A stretch of 64,000 bases of DNA from Vibrio sp. AND4 (GCF_000171815.1 NZ_ABGR01000001.1:372001-436000); one strand, 5' to 3'. Counted from the stretch's first letter, positions 52,761-61,525 are shown. Notes: a model not told the origin generated them from the letters alone. Numbers and translations are program-made.

Positions 52761-52775
52761 TGAGAAGTAATATCA
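52761..52775. promoter_or_regulatory. Candidate Fur box upstream of the siderophore uptake operon
   Basis: TGAGAAGTAATATCA matches the Fur 7-1-7 consensus TGATAATNATTATCA at 11 of 14 defined positions, 88 bases upstream of the binding-protein start. The match is only moderate; position and gene content make it plausible. Confidence 0.4.
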
Positions 52776-52851
52776 ATAACAAGTGATGCATTTGTTACTA
52801 GTGGTAATGTGATGAACTTAAACAATCGTATCGCGTGAATAAATCCTATAA

Positions 52852-52886
52852 AAAAATCGCATGTTCTGGGGAACAATGCGATTTTT
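52852..52886 (-). terminator. Intrinsic terminator of the LruC-lipoprotein operon
   Basis: On the minus strand AAAAATCGCAT and ATGCGATTTTT form an 11-base stem, extended inward by GTTC/GAAC, and run into a T-rich tract. It begins 43 bases beyond the lipoprotein stop. Confidence 0.85.
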
Positions 52887-52928
52887 AAGTTCAAACAGAG
52901 GCCGTATAATCTGCTCGGTGTATTCGGG

Positions 52929-53393
52929 CTACAGTATCAAGTTTGAGTCTTTTGCAGTGATAACTCGTTTGATCGGTTCAGTGCCGTCGTAAAACCATAT
53001 CTCTGCCAGTAAGTCGCCTTGGCTATCAGATACATTAAATTCAAAATCGGCCTTGCCATCTTGTAACGGGATAGAGGCGACTTTACTCGAGTAACTTGCT
53101 TTGTAGTTTCCAGAGCTGTCTTCTTCGAATTGCTTGTACAAACTCAAATGTGCACGTTGTGTTGAAAAACTACTGATATCTACGCTCAGTGTGCCAGATT
53201 TTACCGGGCTGTAGTCAAACCCCTCAGGCACAACTAAATCCTGCGTGCTTGGCGTCTCATCCGGTTTGACGACAGTTACCGGAGGCGTGGAATAGTCTTC
53301 ATTACCGGAGCCGCCGTCGGAGCTGTCACCACCCCCACATGCAGCCAGTGCGAGAAGTACTAAGCCGATAATCATTGCAATTAAATATTTCAT
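52929..53393 (-). CDS. Putative lipoprotein, partner of the LruC-domain protein
   Basis: A 154-residue lipoprotein: MKYLIAMIIGLVLLALAAC with lipobox LAAC, then a Gly/Ser/Asp-rich linker and a Pro/Thr-rich segment before a beta-rich domain (VDISSFSTQRAHLSLYKQFE, ADFEFNVSDSQGDLLAEIWF). GAGAGGA lies before the ATG. It starts 12 bases after the LruC gene, so they form an operon and probably work together at the cell surface. Family not recognised. Confidence 0.8.
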   Translation of the reverse strand: MKYLIAMIIGLVLLALAACGGGDSSDGGSGNEDYSTPPVTVVKPDETPSTQDLVVPEGFDYSPVKSGTLSVDISSFSTQRAHLSLYKQFEEDSSGNYKASYSSKVASIPLQDGKADFEFNVSDSQGDLLAEIWFYDGTEPIKRVITAKDSNLIL

Positions 53394-53405
53394 TATGTCC
53401 TCTCT

Positions 53406-55514
53406 TTATGGCAGGTCGTAAGTTTTGTTAGCGGCAGGTGATTGGTGCCAATCTTGGCTTGTCGTGCCACCGGATTCAGCCCAAACTTGGAACTCTGGGT
53501 AGGCTTCGACGATGTCAACGCGTTCAAGTGGCCACTCCCAATCTTCAACGATGAGTAGTGCCCAAGGAAGGTAAGTTGCGGTTTTAAAGTAGTTGTTTGA
53601 ACCGCTCAAGCTCGCATCAACACCGATACCGTATAAGCTGACATCGAATTGTTCCGTTGGTGCTTGTCCCGGCAAGTGAATTTCCAATGTTCGCCCAGGT
53701 TGGAATGGAAGTCCTTCTCCGTGATAAGTATTTGGTGTTGCGAAGATGAAAGGGTCATACGGCATGTTGGTAATGGCCGAGCGATCCGAGTCTTCAGTAA
53801 AGTAAATATCGAGTGAAAAGTTGAACAACGAGGCACTGGTATCACAGCCCGATTCAGTTCTGAAGTAGTCACAGCCACTACTTGCACTGGCATGAACACT
53901 CATGTCTTCACCGATAATAAATATCGCTTCATCTGAGATAGATTCAAGGCCGTTCGATGCTTGCGCTACACCGTCAAATTTCAACACTGTTAAGGCATTC
54001 TCAATGCTACTTCGAGTGATGCCTGGTAGTCGAATAGCGAAACCATTTTTGTAGCTGGCACCGTAGGCAACTAACTTGCCGGAGATTTTTATAATCTCAA
54101 CATGACCTGCGAGAGTTGTCTCTGTTATTTGGAGGTCCACAACAACATCATTCATGTCGTAATCCGCGGTGTAAGGCCAGTTATCCTCATAAGCGACGGA
54201 AGCATAGTTGTCGACACTAGGGAAGTGTTCAACGGAGTAACCATTTCCTGTGATAGTAATTGGATGATCTTCCACTTCACCAGATGTTGAACCACCGGTA
54301 TAGTTAAGGCCGGTTTGTTGACTAAAGCGGAACCGGCTCCAACTTGAGCCAGCAGTTGCAGAGTCGGATACAATAAATGGGAGAGTGTTACTGCCAGCGT
54401 CAAGCAGCTTATCGGTGAAGACTTGCTCACCAGCGTCGTCAAAGTCGCCATCTCTATTCCAGTCAAACCACGCAGATAAATAGCCCGTCGTGGAAGCGGT
54501 GACCTCAATAACGGAACTTAAGCCTGGGTCGAGGGCGGATACGAAGCCGACCCCTTCTTCATCGGCCGTGTCGACGGCATTGTCATCGACTTGTCCACCA
54601 ACATCGCCATCGGGTGCGATACTACCAAGGTAAGTGACACCATCAACTTCGTGGCGCGGACCATTCGATGTAAGACTCGTGCTGTAGGTGTCTGGTGCGT
54701 CACCAAAGTCAATCGGTTCATTTGGATCGATAATCGGAGCATTGGCACAGCGAGCACCATCGTTTTGATTGGATACAGGGCCATTAGAAACGAACTCGAC
54801 CGCAGGTACATTTCCTGCAGCGAGATTCGCCGCTGACAAGTCTATTCGGAAGATTTTACCATCGGAGTTACGCGACAGATATAGATTGGCATCAACGTCA
54901 AAGTAAGCCGCGCCAAAAGCGCCTGTAACGCCCGTGTCACCGACCAATGTCGTTGAGCCACTAGTTCGATCTATGCTGTAGAGACGACCCGTATTCGTAT
55001 CCACCGCGTATATGTTGCCGTTATCGGGATGAAAAGCAAAGTCCGCAAAACTCAGTGTTGCGATAGGATTTACTTGAACCAATGATAGTGTCGCGTTTGG
55101 ATCGCTATCGAGTGGTGATAAATCGATTTTATAGATACCTTTATTTTTTCTGTATAAGTAGTAGACGTGATCGTAAACATCACCAACGAAAAAGTGGTTC
55201 CCCGTGCCAAGTAAGCCTGACACGTTTAATACTTCTGCTTGAAAGTCCTGCCCCAAACGGACGACGCGGTTTTCGGTTGTATCGTAGCCATAAAGATAGC
55301 GGTCGGTGAAATTAAAACCAACAGCATTGACGTTTCCTGATATTCCTGTGTCTGATTGTAATAAGACCGTTGAGCCGGTTACTAGGTTGACCCCATAGAT
55401 TTGAGTGGGGGTTGATTGAAATAGGTATGCTTTACTTGGACATGTATCAAACGGTGCTGCATGTGCGCTTGTCCCTAGCAAAATAGACCCGAGTAGTAAT
55501 GATATTCTTCTCAT
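53406..55514 (-). CDS. LruC-domain exported protein
   Basis: A 702-residue exported protein with signal peptide MRRISLLLGSILLGTSAHA. The first 270 residues form beta-propeller-like repeats (IYGVNLVTGSTVLL, LYSIDRTSGSTTLVGD). A middle region with FGDAPDTYST, FDWNRDGDFDDAGE and SGEVEDHPI is the GEVED type module of cell-surface proteins, with Asp-rich calcium-like loops. The C-terminal 250 residues (YTADYDMNDVVVDL, GASYKNGFAIRLPGI) match the LruC domain. AAGGGG precedes the ATG at 55514. The role is unknown; LruC proteins are surface proteins of marine bacteria. Operon with the lipoprotein gene downstream. Confidence 0.82.
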   Translation of the reverse strand: MRRISLLLGSILLGTSAHAAPFDTCPSKAYLFQSTPTQIYGVNLVTGSTVLLQSDTGISGNVNAVGFNFTDRYLYGYDTTENRVVRLGQDFQAEVLNVSGLLGTGNHFFVGDVYDHVYYLYRKNKGIYKIDLSPLDSDPNATLSLVQVNPIATLSFADFAFHPDNGNIYAVDTNTGRLYSIDRTSGSTTLVGDTGVTGAFGAAYFDVDANLYLSRNSDGKIFRIDLSAANLAAGNVPAVEFVSNGPVSNQNDGARCANAPIIDPNEPIDFGDAPDTYSTSLTSNGPRHEVDGVTYLGSIAPDGDVGGQVDDNAVDTADEEGVGFVSALDPGLSSVIEVTASTTGYLSAWFDWNRDGDFDDAGEQVFTDKLLDAGSNTLPFIVSDSATAGSSWSRFRFSQQTGLNYTGGSTSGEVEDHPITITGNGYSVEHFPSVDNYASVAYEDNWPYTADYDMNDVVVDLQITETTLAGHVEIIKISGKLVAYGASYKNGFAIRLPGITRSSIENALTVLKFDGVAQASNGLESISDEAIFIIGEDMSVHASASSGCDYFRTESGCDTSASLFNFSLDIYFTEDSDRSAITNMPYDPFIFATPNTYHGEGLPFQPGRTLEIHLPGQAPTEQFDVSLYGIGVDASLSGSNNYFKTATYLPWALLIVEDWEWPLERVDIVEAYPEFQVWAESGGTTSQDWHQSPAANKTYDLP

Positions 55515-55831
55515 GGTAATCCCCTTAACAATGTGCAAAGGGTTACATGAAAAAATCATACCACTAATAAAGCGTTGAAAATAAACAAATGTTTATTGAG
55601 TTTGTTGTTTTTAAAATATGCATGTCAATATGAGTAGCAGTTTAGGACAAAGGTTCATTACACGTCGAATAAAGATTTTGATGAAAACAATCAAACAACG
55701 CTTTTGAATGCTCAGCACCATCTTTGTAAGATGCACGGAATATTTGCTGGGCGCATACAAAAAGAGCTGGAAGAAAATGATGATGCTCACAGTGTTAAAC
55801 AATATTGCCAGCATAAGTGAAGTCTCAAACT
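55515..55831. promoter_or_regulatory. Divergent region between the LruC and FadL-like genes
   Basis: About 300 AT-rich bases. Both divergent promoters should lie here. Short open frames on either strand show no coding signs. No operator recognised. Confidence 0.4.
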
Positions 55832-56983
55832 ATGTATTTTTTACACGCCACTATGGCGAGAATGTCTCTCACGCCTTGCATCGTCACTACAGGCTTAGTG
55901 ACGTCGTTTCTCGCGCCAATTTCAAGTGCTACTGGGCTTAATTTTTGGGAGTCTTCCACTTCAAACAGTGCTCTTGCAAGTGCAAACGGCGCCGCCGCCG
56001 TCGATGCCAGTATTTTAGCAACAGCACCTTCCAGCATGACGCAGTTAACCTCGACGACATTAACGGCAAGCGTCACCCGATATCAAGTGGACACACATTA
56101 CGATATTTTAGGAACCAAATCCGTCTACTCCAGATCCGATCCAATACCCGCAAGTTTTATGGTCATACCGCTTGATCCATACTGGTATGTTGGGATAGCC
56201 GCTTATAGCCGCACCGCAGCGGATATTTCTATCTCTGAGTTTAAACTTCCGCCGCCGCTTAATCTGCGGATTTTAGATCAAGCCCGAGTTCGACCTATTG
56301 TCGTGTCATTAGCTCCAAGTGTGGCGTATAAATGGGGTGATTTGAGTGTCGGTGCTGGTATTGAATATCAATATGCGGATTATTTACTCGAGCGAAATGA
56401 TTGCAATTTTTGGGGAAAGTGCCGCTTTAAAGTCACAAAAGGGGACACCGATGGTTGGAGCGCAGCATTAAGCGCAACATGGAAAGCGAGCACTTGGTTA
56501 ACGCTTGCTGCCACGCATCGATTGGCCAGTGACTTTGGTGACCACAATATTCAGTTTGATCTGCCATCGATCACCAGCGTTTACGGTACTATCTCGATCA
56601 CTGACGACTGGTCTTGGCACAATAGCTTCAGCTTGTCACGTTGGAATGGACAAGGCATCACTTATGCAGATTATAGTGATCCTATTCAACTCTTGGGAGG
56701 TGCTCGCCACAGCAAGCGCTACGCAACGTCGTTGGCTTATCGTGTTGGTGATTTAGCATTACGTGGTGGCATAAGTGTTGATGAAGCCACTGATCCATTA
56801 GGTGGTGAAGATGTGCGTTATCGTTTTGGGGGCGCTTATTCCTTCAGTCATAACTTGTCGTTAGATTTTAGCGGTTTTAGTGAACGCTACGCGAGAAAGA
56901 ACATGAAAGTCACTAACAAGCTCCAAGTGGATGTGCAGAATCAAGGGTATGGCGTCAGCTTAGGTGTCACTTATCGTCACTAG
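55832..56983 (+). CDS. FadL/OmpP1-family outer-membrane transporter
   Basis: A 383-residue outer-membrane barrel protein. After the signal region (MSLTPCIVTTGLVTSFLAP, cut near SSATG), the mature end GLNFWESSTSNSALASANGA has the FadL N-terminal hatch form. The rest is alternating beta strands (GAGIEYQYADYLL, WSAALSATWKASTWLTLAATHR, LSLDFSGFSERYAR), ending in VSLGVTYRH. FadL proteins admit long-chain fatty acids or aromatic hydrocarbons. The start is uncertain: GTG 55817, ATG 55832, ATG 55853 and ATG 55862 are all in frame and none has a strong ribosome binding site; I chose 55832 for a weak GTGAAG. Confidence 0.8.
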   Translation: MYFLHATMARMSLTPCIVTTGLVTSFLAPISSATGLNFWESSTSNSALASANGAAAVDASILATAPSSMTQLTSTTLTASVTRYQVDTHYDILGTKSVYSRSDPIPASFMVIPLDPYWYVGIAAYSRTAADISISEFKLPPPLNLRILDQARVRPIVVSLAPSVAYKWGDLSVGAGIEYQYADYLLERNDCNFWGKCRFKVTKGDTDGWSAALSATWKASTWLTLAATHRLASDFGDHNIQFDLPSITSVYGTISITDDWSWHNSFSLSRWNGQGITYADYSDPIQLLGGARHSKRYATSLAYRVGDLALRGGISVDEATDPLGGEDVRYRFGGAYSFSHNLSLDFSGFSERYARKNMKVTNKLQVDVQNQGYGVSLGVTYRH

Positions 56984-57047
56984 CAGAGTGAGACCCTACC
57001 AACCCTTAATGTCCCTGTGCTCACGGCTTGAGGAGGTTGAACATTGC

Positions 57048-57899
57048 TTAGAACTTATACCATCGACGAGCATTATCACTTAACAATGCTTTTTTTGTGT
57101 CGTCAGGCAAATTAAGAAATGACTGCCAGTACTCAGAATAGCCCCTAGAAAACAGGCACAAGGGAAAGTTACTTGCGAGCATGACTCTATCTTGACCAAA
57201 ATCGTATATGCATTGTTCGATGACGGTTAAGGCCCATTCTAAATCATATTCTCTATCACTCATTTCCCAGCCAGAGCATTTGATTGCCGCTCTTGGGTGC
57301 TTGGCGATCGAGCGCATATTGCTAACCCATAGAGAGAATTGTTCATCGCTGACTTTAGGCGGGAAGCCAGCGTGATTAATAATAATGGATAGGTGGGGGA
57401 TGTTACTCAGAATCGAATCAAGTTGTTCAACCGATGCCTTGTTGGTAAACGGCATTTGTAGCTCGAATAGAAAGTCGTGATCGGCAAGTTGCTCTAAGTT
57501 CTTTTTTACGCTCGACAAACTAAGAAGGGAATTGGCATCGTCATCTAAGATGTGCCTTACTCCAACAACGGTTTGGTATTGCTTAAGCTGGCGTAAGTCT
57601 TGGACAAATTCCTTGTTCTTTTTGGTAAGATCAATACAAGCAACCGAGCGAAAAGGTAACTGATTTTGGTGTTCGAGCCATTCTATTTCGCGCCAAGAAC
57701 GAGTATTGTCAAAGCCAGCTTCTATGTGGACATAGCCTGCAAGTTTTAGGTTTGATGGAAGGGTAAGATCCGACTCTGTCCAATTTTGAGCAATGACAGG
57801 TTTGTCTGTCCAAAACGGCGGGTTATGGGGCTTTAACCATTGATAATCACCTTTATCGAGGTCAAAAAAGTGCAGATGTGCATCAATCAAATCCATCAT
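57048..57899 (-). CDS. TIM-barrel amidohydrolase family protein (COG3618, lactonase-like)
   Basis: A 283-residue cytosolic hydrolase of the amidohydrolase-2 family. It begins with IDAHLHFFDLDKGDYQWL, the metal-binding HxH strand, and contains VVGVRHIL, LSIIINHAGFP and MLASNFPLC near the C-terminus, the order seen in L-fuconolactonase and related sugar or dicarboxylate lactonases. It follows the SDR gene by 23 bases in the same direction, which suggests an aldose dehydrogenase plus lactonase pair. A complete sugar pathway is not present. Confidence 0.82.
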   Translation of the reverse strand: MMDLIDAHLHFFDLDKGDYQWLKPHNPPFWTDKPVIAQNWTESDLTLPSNLKLAGYVHIEAGFDNTRSWREIEWLEHQNQLPFRSVACIDLTKKNKEFVQDLRQLKQYQTVVGVRHILDDDANSLLSLSSVKKNLEQLADHDFLFELQMPFTNKASVEQLDSILSNIPHLSIIINHAGFPPKVSDEQFSLWVSNMRSIAKHPRAAIKCSGWEMSDREYDLEWALTVIEQCIYDFGQDRVMLASNFPLCLFSRGYSEYWQSFLNLPDDTKKALLSDNARRWYKF

Positions 57900-57922
57900 T
57901 GTCCGTCCCTTAGTCGTTTGTC

Positions 57923-58648
57923 TTAGCCTGTTGTGTACCCGCCATCAATCACTTGTGTGCTTCCGGTGATAAAGGTTGCGTTATCACTGGCTAAAAACAG
58001 AGCGTATTGTGCAACTTCAAGAGGTTGGCCTAGTCGACCTAGTGGCTGTAACGCTTCTTCATTCTTGTGAACTTCTTCAATGTTGTCACCTGATTTATCA
58101 CAATAATTTTCGATTGCTCTGTGATAGAGAGGCGTTTCTATGGTTCCGGGGCAAATTGCATTAGCGCGAATGTTATATTGCGCGTAATCCAATGCTGTTG
58201 TTTTTGCGAGTGACGCAAGTGCCGCTTTACTGAGGTTGTAGGCAAACGAATTACGCTTAGCGACCAATGACTGATCGGATGCGATAACAATAATCGAGCC
58301 CGCGCCACGTTTTTTCATGCTAGGGAGAACGGCTTGCACTGCTGAGTAGGTGCCTTTGACATTGATATCAAATACACGTTGAAGATCCTGTTCTGAGGTC
58401 TCTTCTATATTGGCAGAGAAGTGAACGCCAGCACTGGTAACTAGAGTGTCAATGGAGTGATGTTCAGCAATTTTTTGGATACTTTCGATGACGCTATTGT
58501 GATCGGTAATATCACAATATATGAAGTTATCGGAATCACTTTTTGTAATATCCAGATTGAAAACTTCATAGCCACTTTGAGTGAATAGTTCAACAACGGC
58601 TAAGCCGATACCAGAACTGCCGCCTGTAACAATACATGTTTTTTTCAT
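57923..58648 (-). CDS. Short-chain dehydrogenase/reductase (SDR)
   Basis: A 241-residue classical SDR. Cofactor motif TGGSSGIG at the N-terminus, an acidic LDITKSD after strand 2 that favours NAD, the TSAGVH motif, the catalytic Ser in VIASDQSL and YNLSK with Tyr and Lys, then PGTIETPL. Paired with the downstream lactonase-like gene, it could oxidise a sugar such as L-fucose or L-rhamnose to its lactone. GGAAG stands seven bases before the ATG at 58648; the preceding ATG at 58651 is also possible. Substrate unproven. Confidence 0.85.
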   Translation of the reverse strand: MKKTCIVTGGSSGIGLAVVELFTQSGYEVFNLDITKSDSDNFIYCDITDHNSVIESIQKIAEHHSIDTLVTSAGVHFSANIEETSEQDLQRVFDINVKGTYSAVQAVLPSMKKRGAGSIIVIASDQSLVAKRNSFAYNLSKAALASLAKTTALDYAQYNIRANAICPGTIETPLYHRAIENYCDKSGDNIEEVHKNEEALQPLGRLGQPLEVAQYALFLASDNATFITGSTQVIDGGYTTG

Positions 58649-58711
58649 CATTAAACTTCCATTATGTCTCTTTAACCTTTCAAATTCTACGTGATTTGCT
58701 TCAATCTGCAA

Positions 58712-59194
58712 TGATATAGACCTAAATTGCTCGCGTTTATTTACATAAATAACTTTTAATCTTGTTGTATATGAAGGTTTTTTGTTTGTGCTTACGCTGG
58801 TGTCAGATCCTGATGAGCCAATCAGCTACGCAGAAATAGGATAGGTGATAATGCTTTGTACATAGTTATTTATCTTTCTGTTAGCAATAATGACCTTGTA
58901 ATACTCTTCACACAAGGGTCATCGACTCGGATATCAAAAGATGGAACAAAGCCATCAAAACTTGGTTAGACCCTAGTCAGGGTTGGGATTTGGTAAGATT
59001 TTGTGGGGAAGTGGACGACTTCCGCTGTCGTCTTGCAACATTCTTATACCAGCTTAGCGCCTCTAGAGAGCGAGCTATTTTGGTTCTATGCTTGGTGGGC
59101 TTGGTTTTGTGTTAAAACCTCTCTGGTTGACTCTTTAGCCGTGGCACTGTCTAGCTCGAAAGAACCAAAACCAGCTTGACAGTGCCACAAAAAG
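58712..59194. other. Intergenic region with a possible gene remnant (58894-59115)
   Basis: A plus-strand frame of 73 codons ending in TAA at 59113 reads KRWNKAIKTWLDPSQGWDL and later LSASRERAILVLCLVGLVLC. It has credible composition but no ATG, GTG or TTG start, so if real it is a broken gene. An inverted repeat GTGGCACTGTC / GACAGTGCCAC at 59141-59188 lies just beyond the stop of the minus-strand Nudix-PAP2 gene and could be its terminator, though the loop is 26 bases and a T tract is lacking. Confidence 0.4.
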
Positions 59195-60685
59195 TTAATT
59201 CTTAAAGCGTCTAGTTAAACAGGGAGCGCCTACCAAGATCCAAAGCATTCCAGTTAAGACAGCCATTGCGTTAACGAGTATTATCACAATGCTCGTAGTG
59301 TCAGACGTGACCAAAGACATAGTCACTCCAGCCATTACAAGCACTCCGATTATGGATACGGCGACCTGTTGCCAAGGATTGATCTTAAATTCGAGTGATG
59401 TTCTATTAAAAAACAATGAGACTAACAATCCGAGGGCAGCAAACCATGAGAAGACAAAAAGAGGTTGCAGTAGTTGTAAAGTACCAAAGAGATAGACGAT
59501 TAATAACAGCAGCCATAAACGCTTTGATTCAATGAGACGTTTTTGCCCGGCGTATTTACGCTGATGTAAGATTAAAGATGCGAAAGCAATCAAACCACCT
59601 AAACAGATTCCTGCCACTATATCGGTTGGGTAATGAACACCCAGCCAAACTCTAGCCGCTCCGGCCAAAATGGTAAGCATCAACCAGCTGACTATCGCTG
59701 CGCGAGCACTAATATAACCATCTTGATCACCCCGTTTTGTTATCCACCCCAGCAACAGACCTAAGATAGCGGCCGCTTGTGTCGTATGACCACTAGGAAA
59801 GCTAAAACCGCTGGCTTGAGCTTGCTGTAAGCTGGGAAGTAAATAGAAAGGCCTCGGTATCGCAAAGCCCATTTTTAGAAGATTAACCGAGTAGGCTGTT
59901 GCAAGCAGAGCAAAGGCGAATGTCAGCCCATAGCGCAAAGGTAATAATAGTAAGAGCAAAACCAGTAGTCCGACGGCGAATGTTCCGTCACCCAAACCGT
60001 TAGCTAAATTGAGTAGGCTATCAATGAAGGGCACCGATTTTATCCATGTTTGGAAAGATGCCATGATGGACAATTGCCTTGTCTGCAGTTCGCTTGCATT
60101 GTCGGTCAAGTTTTCAATCACATGAAAAGCGCTAGGGCGGCTTTCCTTTATCCAAGATATTAGAGCAGAATTATCGTTTGGGTAGCGGTATTTATTGAGA
60201 ACCGTTGGCGTTAAAGAGGTAAAGTAGACCTGACGAATTTCTTTGCCAAAGTGCTCGGAATTGAGAGCCGGTATAATTGCTGCGCCAAAATCGTTCTCAA
60301 CAGCTGGCTCGATATAGCCAACACTTGTGCTGGGATGGCAAGCAAACACAACTCTGTTATTATCAATGGAAAGTTGATCGCCAACTTCAACACTAAGCCC
60401 TGTCTCTTCAAAGGTTTCTCTCTTTGCCGCTGCACGCAGCTCCTCGCCACTATCAATATACCCTCCTGGTAGAGAGAGCGTGCGAGTCAGGTAGTCTTGA
60501 ACTAAAACGACCTGTCCATCTTTATTATGAATAACGCAAGTCGCGCCTTTAGGTTGGTACGAATCAAGTGGTTGGTTTGACTCAAGTTGCGGCGAGGTTG
60601 AATGTGTTTGTGCACAAACAGACATGCTAAATAAGCTGGTTATTGATAGTAGTAATAATGATATATATCGCAAAATAAGGCCCAA
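59195..60685 (-). CDS. Exported Nudix hydrolase-PAP2 phosphatase fusion
   Basis: A 496-residue protein with two enzymes. After a signal sequence (to about residue 26), residues 45-200 form a Nudix domain with the full box GYIDSGEELRAAAKRETFEE and TGL (75-97, Gx5Ex7REUxEExGU). The second half is a membrane PAP2 phosphatase with KMGFAIPRP, FPSGH (about 296) and ARVWLGVHYPTD. Both would face the periplasm, so the protein could hydrolyse a nucleoside-diphosphate-linked or lipid pyrophosphate and then dephosphorylate the product, for example in undecaprenyl recycling. The start is uncertain: TTG at 60685 or TTG at 60673, without a clear ribosome binding site. Confidence 0.87.
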   Translation of the reverse strand: MGLILRYISLLLLSITSLFSMSVCAQTHSTSPQLESNQPLDSYQPKGATCVIHNKDGQVVLVQDYLTRTLSLPGGYIDSGEELRAAAKRETFEETGLSVEVGDQLSIDNNRVVFACHPSTSVGYIEPAVENDFGAAIIPALNSEHFGKEIRQVYFTSLTPTVLNKYRYPNDNSALISWIKESRPSAFHVIENLTDNASELQTRQLSIMASFQTWIKSVPFIDSLLNLANGLGDGTFAVGLLVLLLLLLPLRYGLTFAFALLATAYSVNLLKMGFAIPRPFYLLPSLQQAQASGFSFPSGHTTQAAAILGLLLGWITKRGDQDGYISARAAIVSWLMLTILAGAARVWLGVHYPTDIVAGICLGGLIAFASLILHQRKYAGQKRLIESKRLWLLLLIVYLFGTLQLLQPLFVFSWFAALGLLVSLFFNRTSLEFKINPWQQVAVSIIGVLVMAGVTMSLVTSDTTSIVIILVNAMAVLTGMLWILVGAPCLTRRFKN

Positions 60686-61034
60686 TTAATTGTATTTTGG
60701 TCTCATTATCACCAATGTTTGGTTAATGTCTACTTGAAAAAATGAGTATTCGAAATTCGAACTTATAGCTAAGTATCAGTAAGCTAACTGATTTCTAAGT
60801 GATTAAAGCATCTAGATTGACCATGAGTTAGCGTAGTCAGTGAATCAATATGAGATGCTAGTAAGAGTTATTGTGTTGAATATATTTACACCATTTGACA
60901 GTGACGATAAAAAGCGTTTCTGTCATTTATTATAAAATTCCGCTCAATATTAATATATCGGAATTTATAGCAATGTTAGCTTTTTCTTAAATTGATACTA
61001 ATTAGTTATATAATTAACAATATAAAGGTAGATA
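60686..61034. other. Intergenic region upstream of the chaperone gene
   Basis: About 350 strongly AT-rich bases with no gene. It should hold the promoters of the divergent Nudix-PAP2 and chaperone genes. No ExsA-like or other known site was found. Confidence 0.35.
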
Positions 61035-61427
61035 ATGAAAACTGAAAACATCGTCAATCAATGGCTAGCCGATATGTCACAAAATCAATGGCAACTCGAA
61101 GATGGAGAGTGTCATCTTACAAATAGTGAGGGCGAGCACCAGGTTACGATTCAACTCAATCAAGATCGACTACTTATCCTATTTCCATTCCACCTCGGAC
61201 GACTTCCTCAGGATGAAGATTTAAACCACACCCTTTTATTGCTGAATAATCATCCTGGTATTATTGGCTTCGGTGCATTTTCATTAGCGGCAGATGATCG
61301 TACTGTTGTGTTTTCAACAGGCCTTCCTTGTGAGGCGATTAGCCTCGAAATGATGGCAAACTTCTGGGAGCGATCAAACGAGGCTCGTGATGCTCTGCTC
61401 TTCGCAGTCACAGGACAAGAGTTGTAA
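61035..61427 (+). CDS. Class I type III secretion chaperone (CesT/Tir-chaperone fold)
   Basis: A 130-residue acidic protein. The core LNQDRLLILFPFHLGRLP followed by LLLLNNHPGIIGFGAFSLAA and DDRTVVFSTGLPCEAISLE matches the alternating strand-helix plan of class I type III effector chaperones. These dimers bind the N-terminal 20-100 residues of one effector and usually lie directly beside its gene. Here the next ORF begins two bases after the stop but is only 31 codons. No secretion apparatus genes are in this window. Vibrio effector-chaperone pairs such as VPA0451-VPA0450 show this layout, but I cannot confirm orthology. Confidence 0.78.
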   Translation: MKTENIVNQWLADMSQNQWQLEDGECHLTNSEGEHQVTIQLNQDRLLILFPFHLGRLPQDEDLNHTLLLLNNHPGIIGFGAFSLAADDRTVVFSTGLPCEAISLEMMANFWERSNEARDALLFAVTGQEL

Positions 61428-61429
61428 AC

Positions 61430-61525
61430 ATGCGTGTTGATGGCGATATAAATATTGTTCATACAACTTATGACCAAGCACGGGCAGGAAAAGCGAACCC
61501 GCTACTTATGATTTGCAACAAGTAA
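61430..61525 (+). pseudogene. Truncated 31-codon ORF after the chaperone, probable effector stump
   Basis: The frame encodes MRVDGDINIVHTTYDQARAG and an 11-residue end before TAA. It starts two bases after the chaperone stop, the place where a cognate effector normally begins. No full-length gene continues in any plus frame before the next genes. I interpret it as the remaining N-terminus of a lost effector; a genuine small peptide is possible. Confidence 0.5.
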
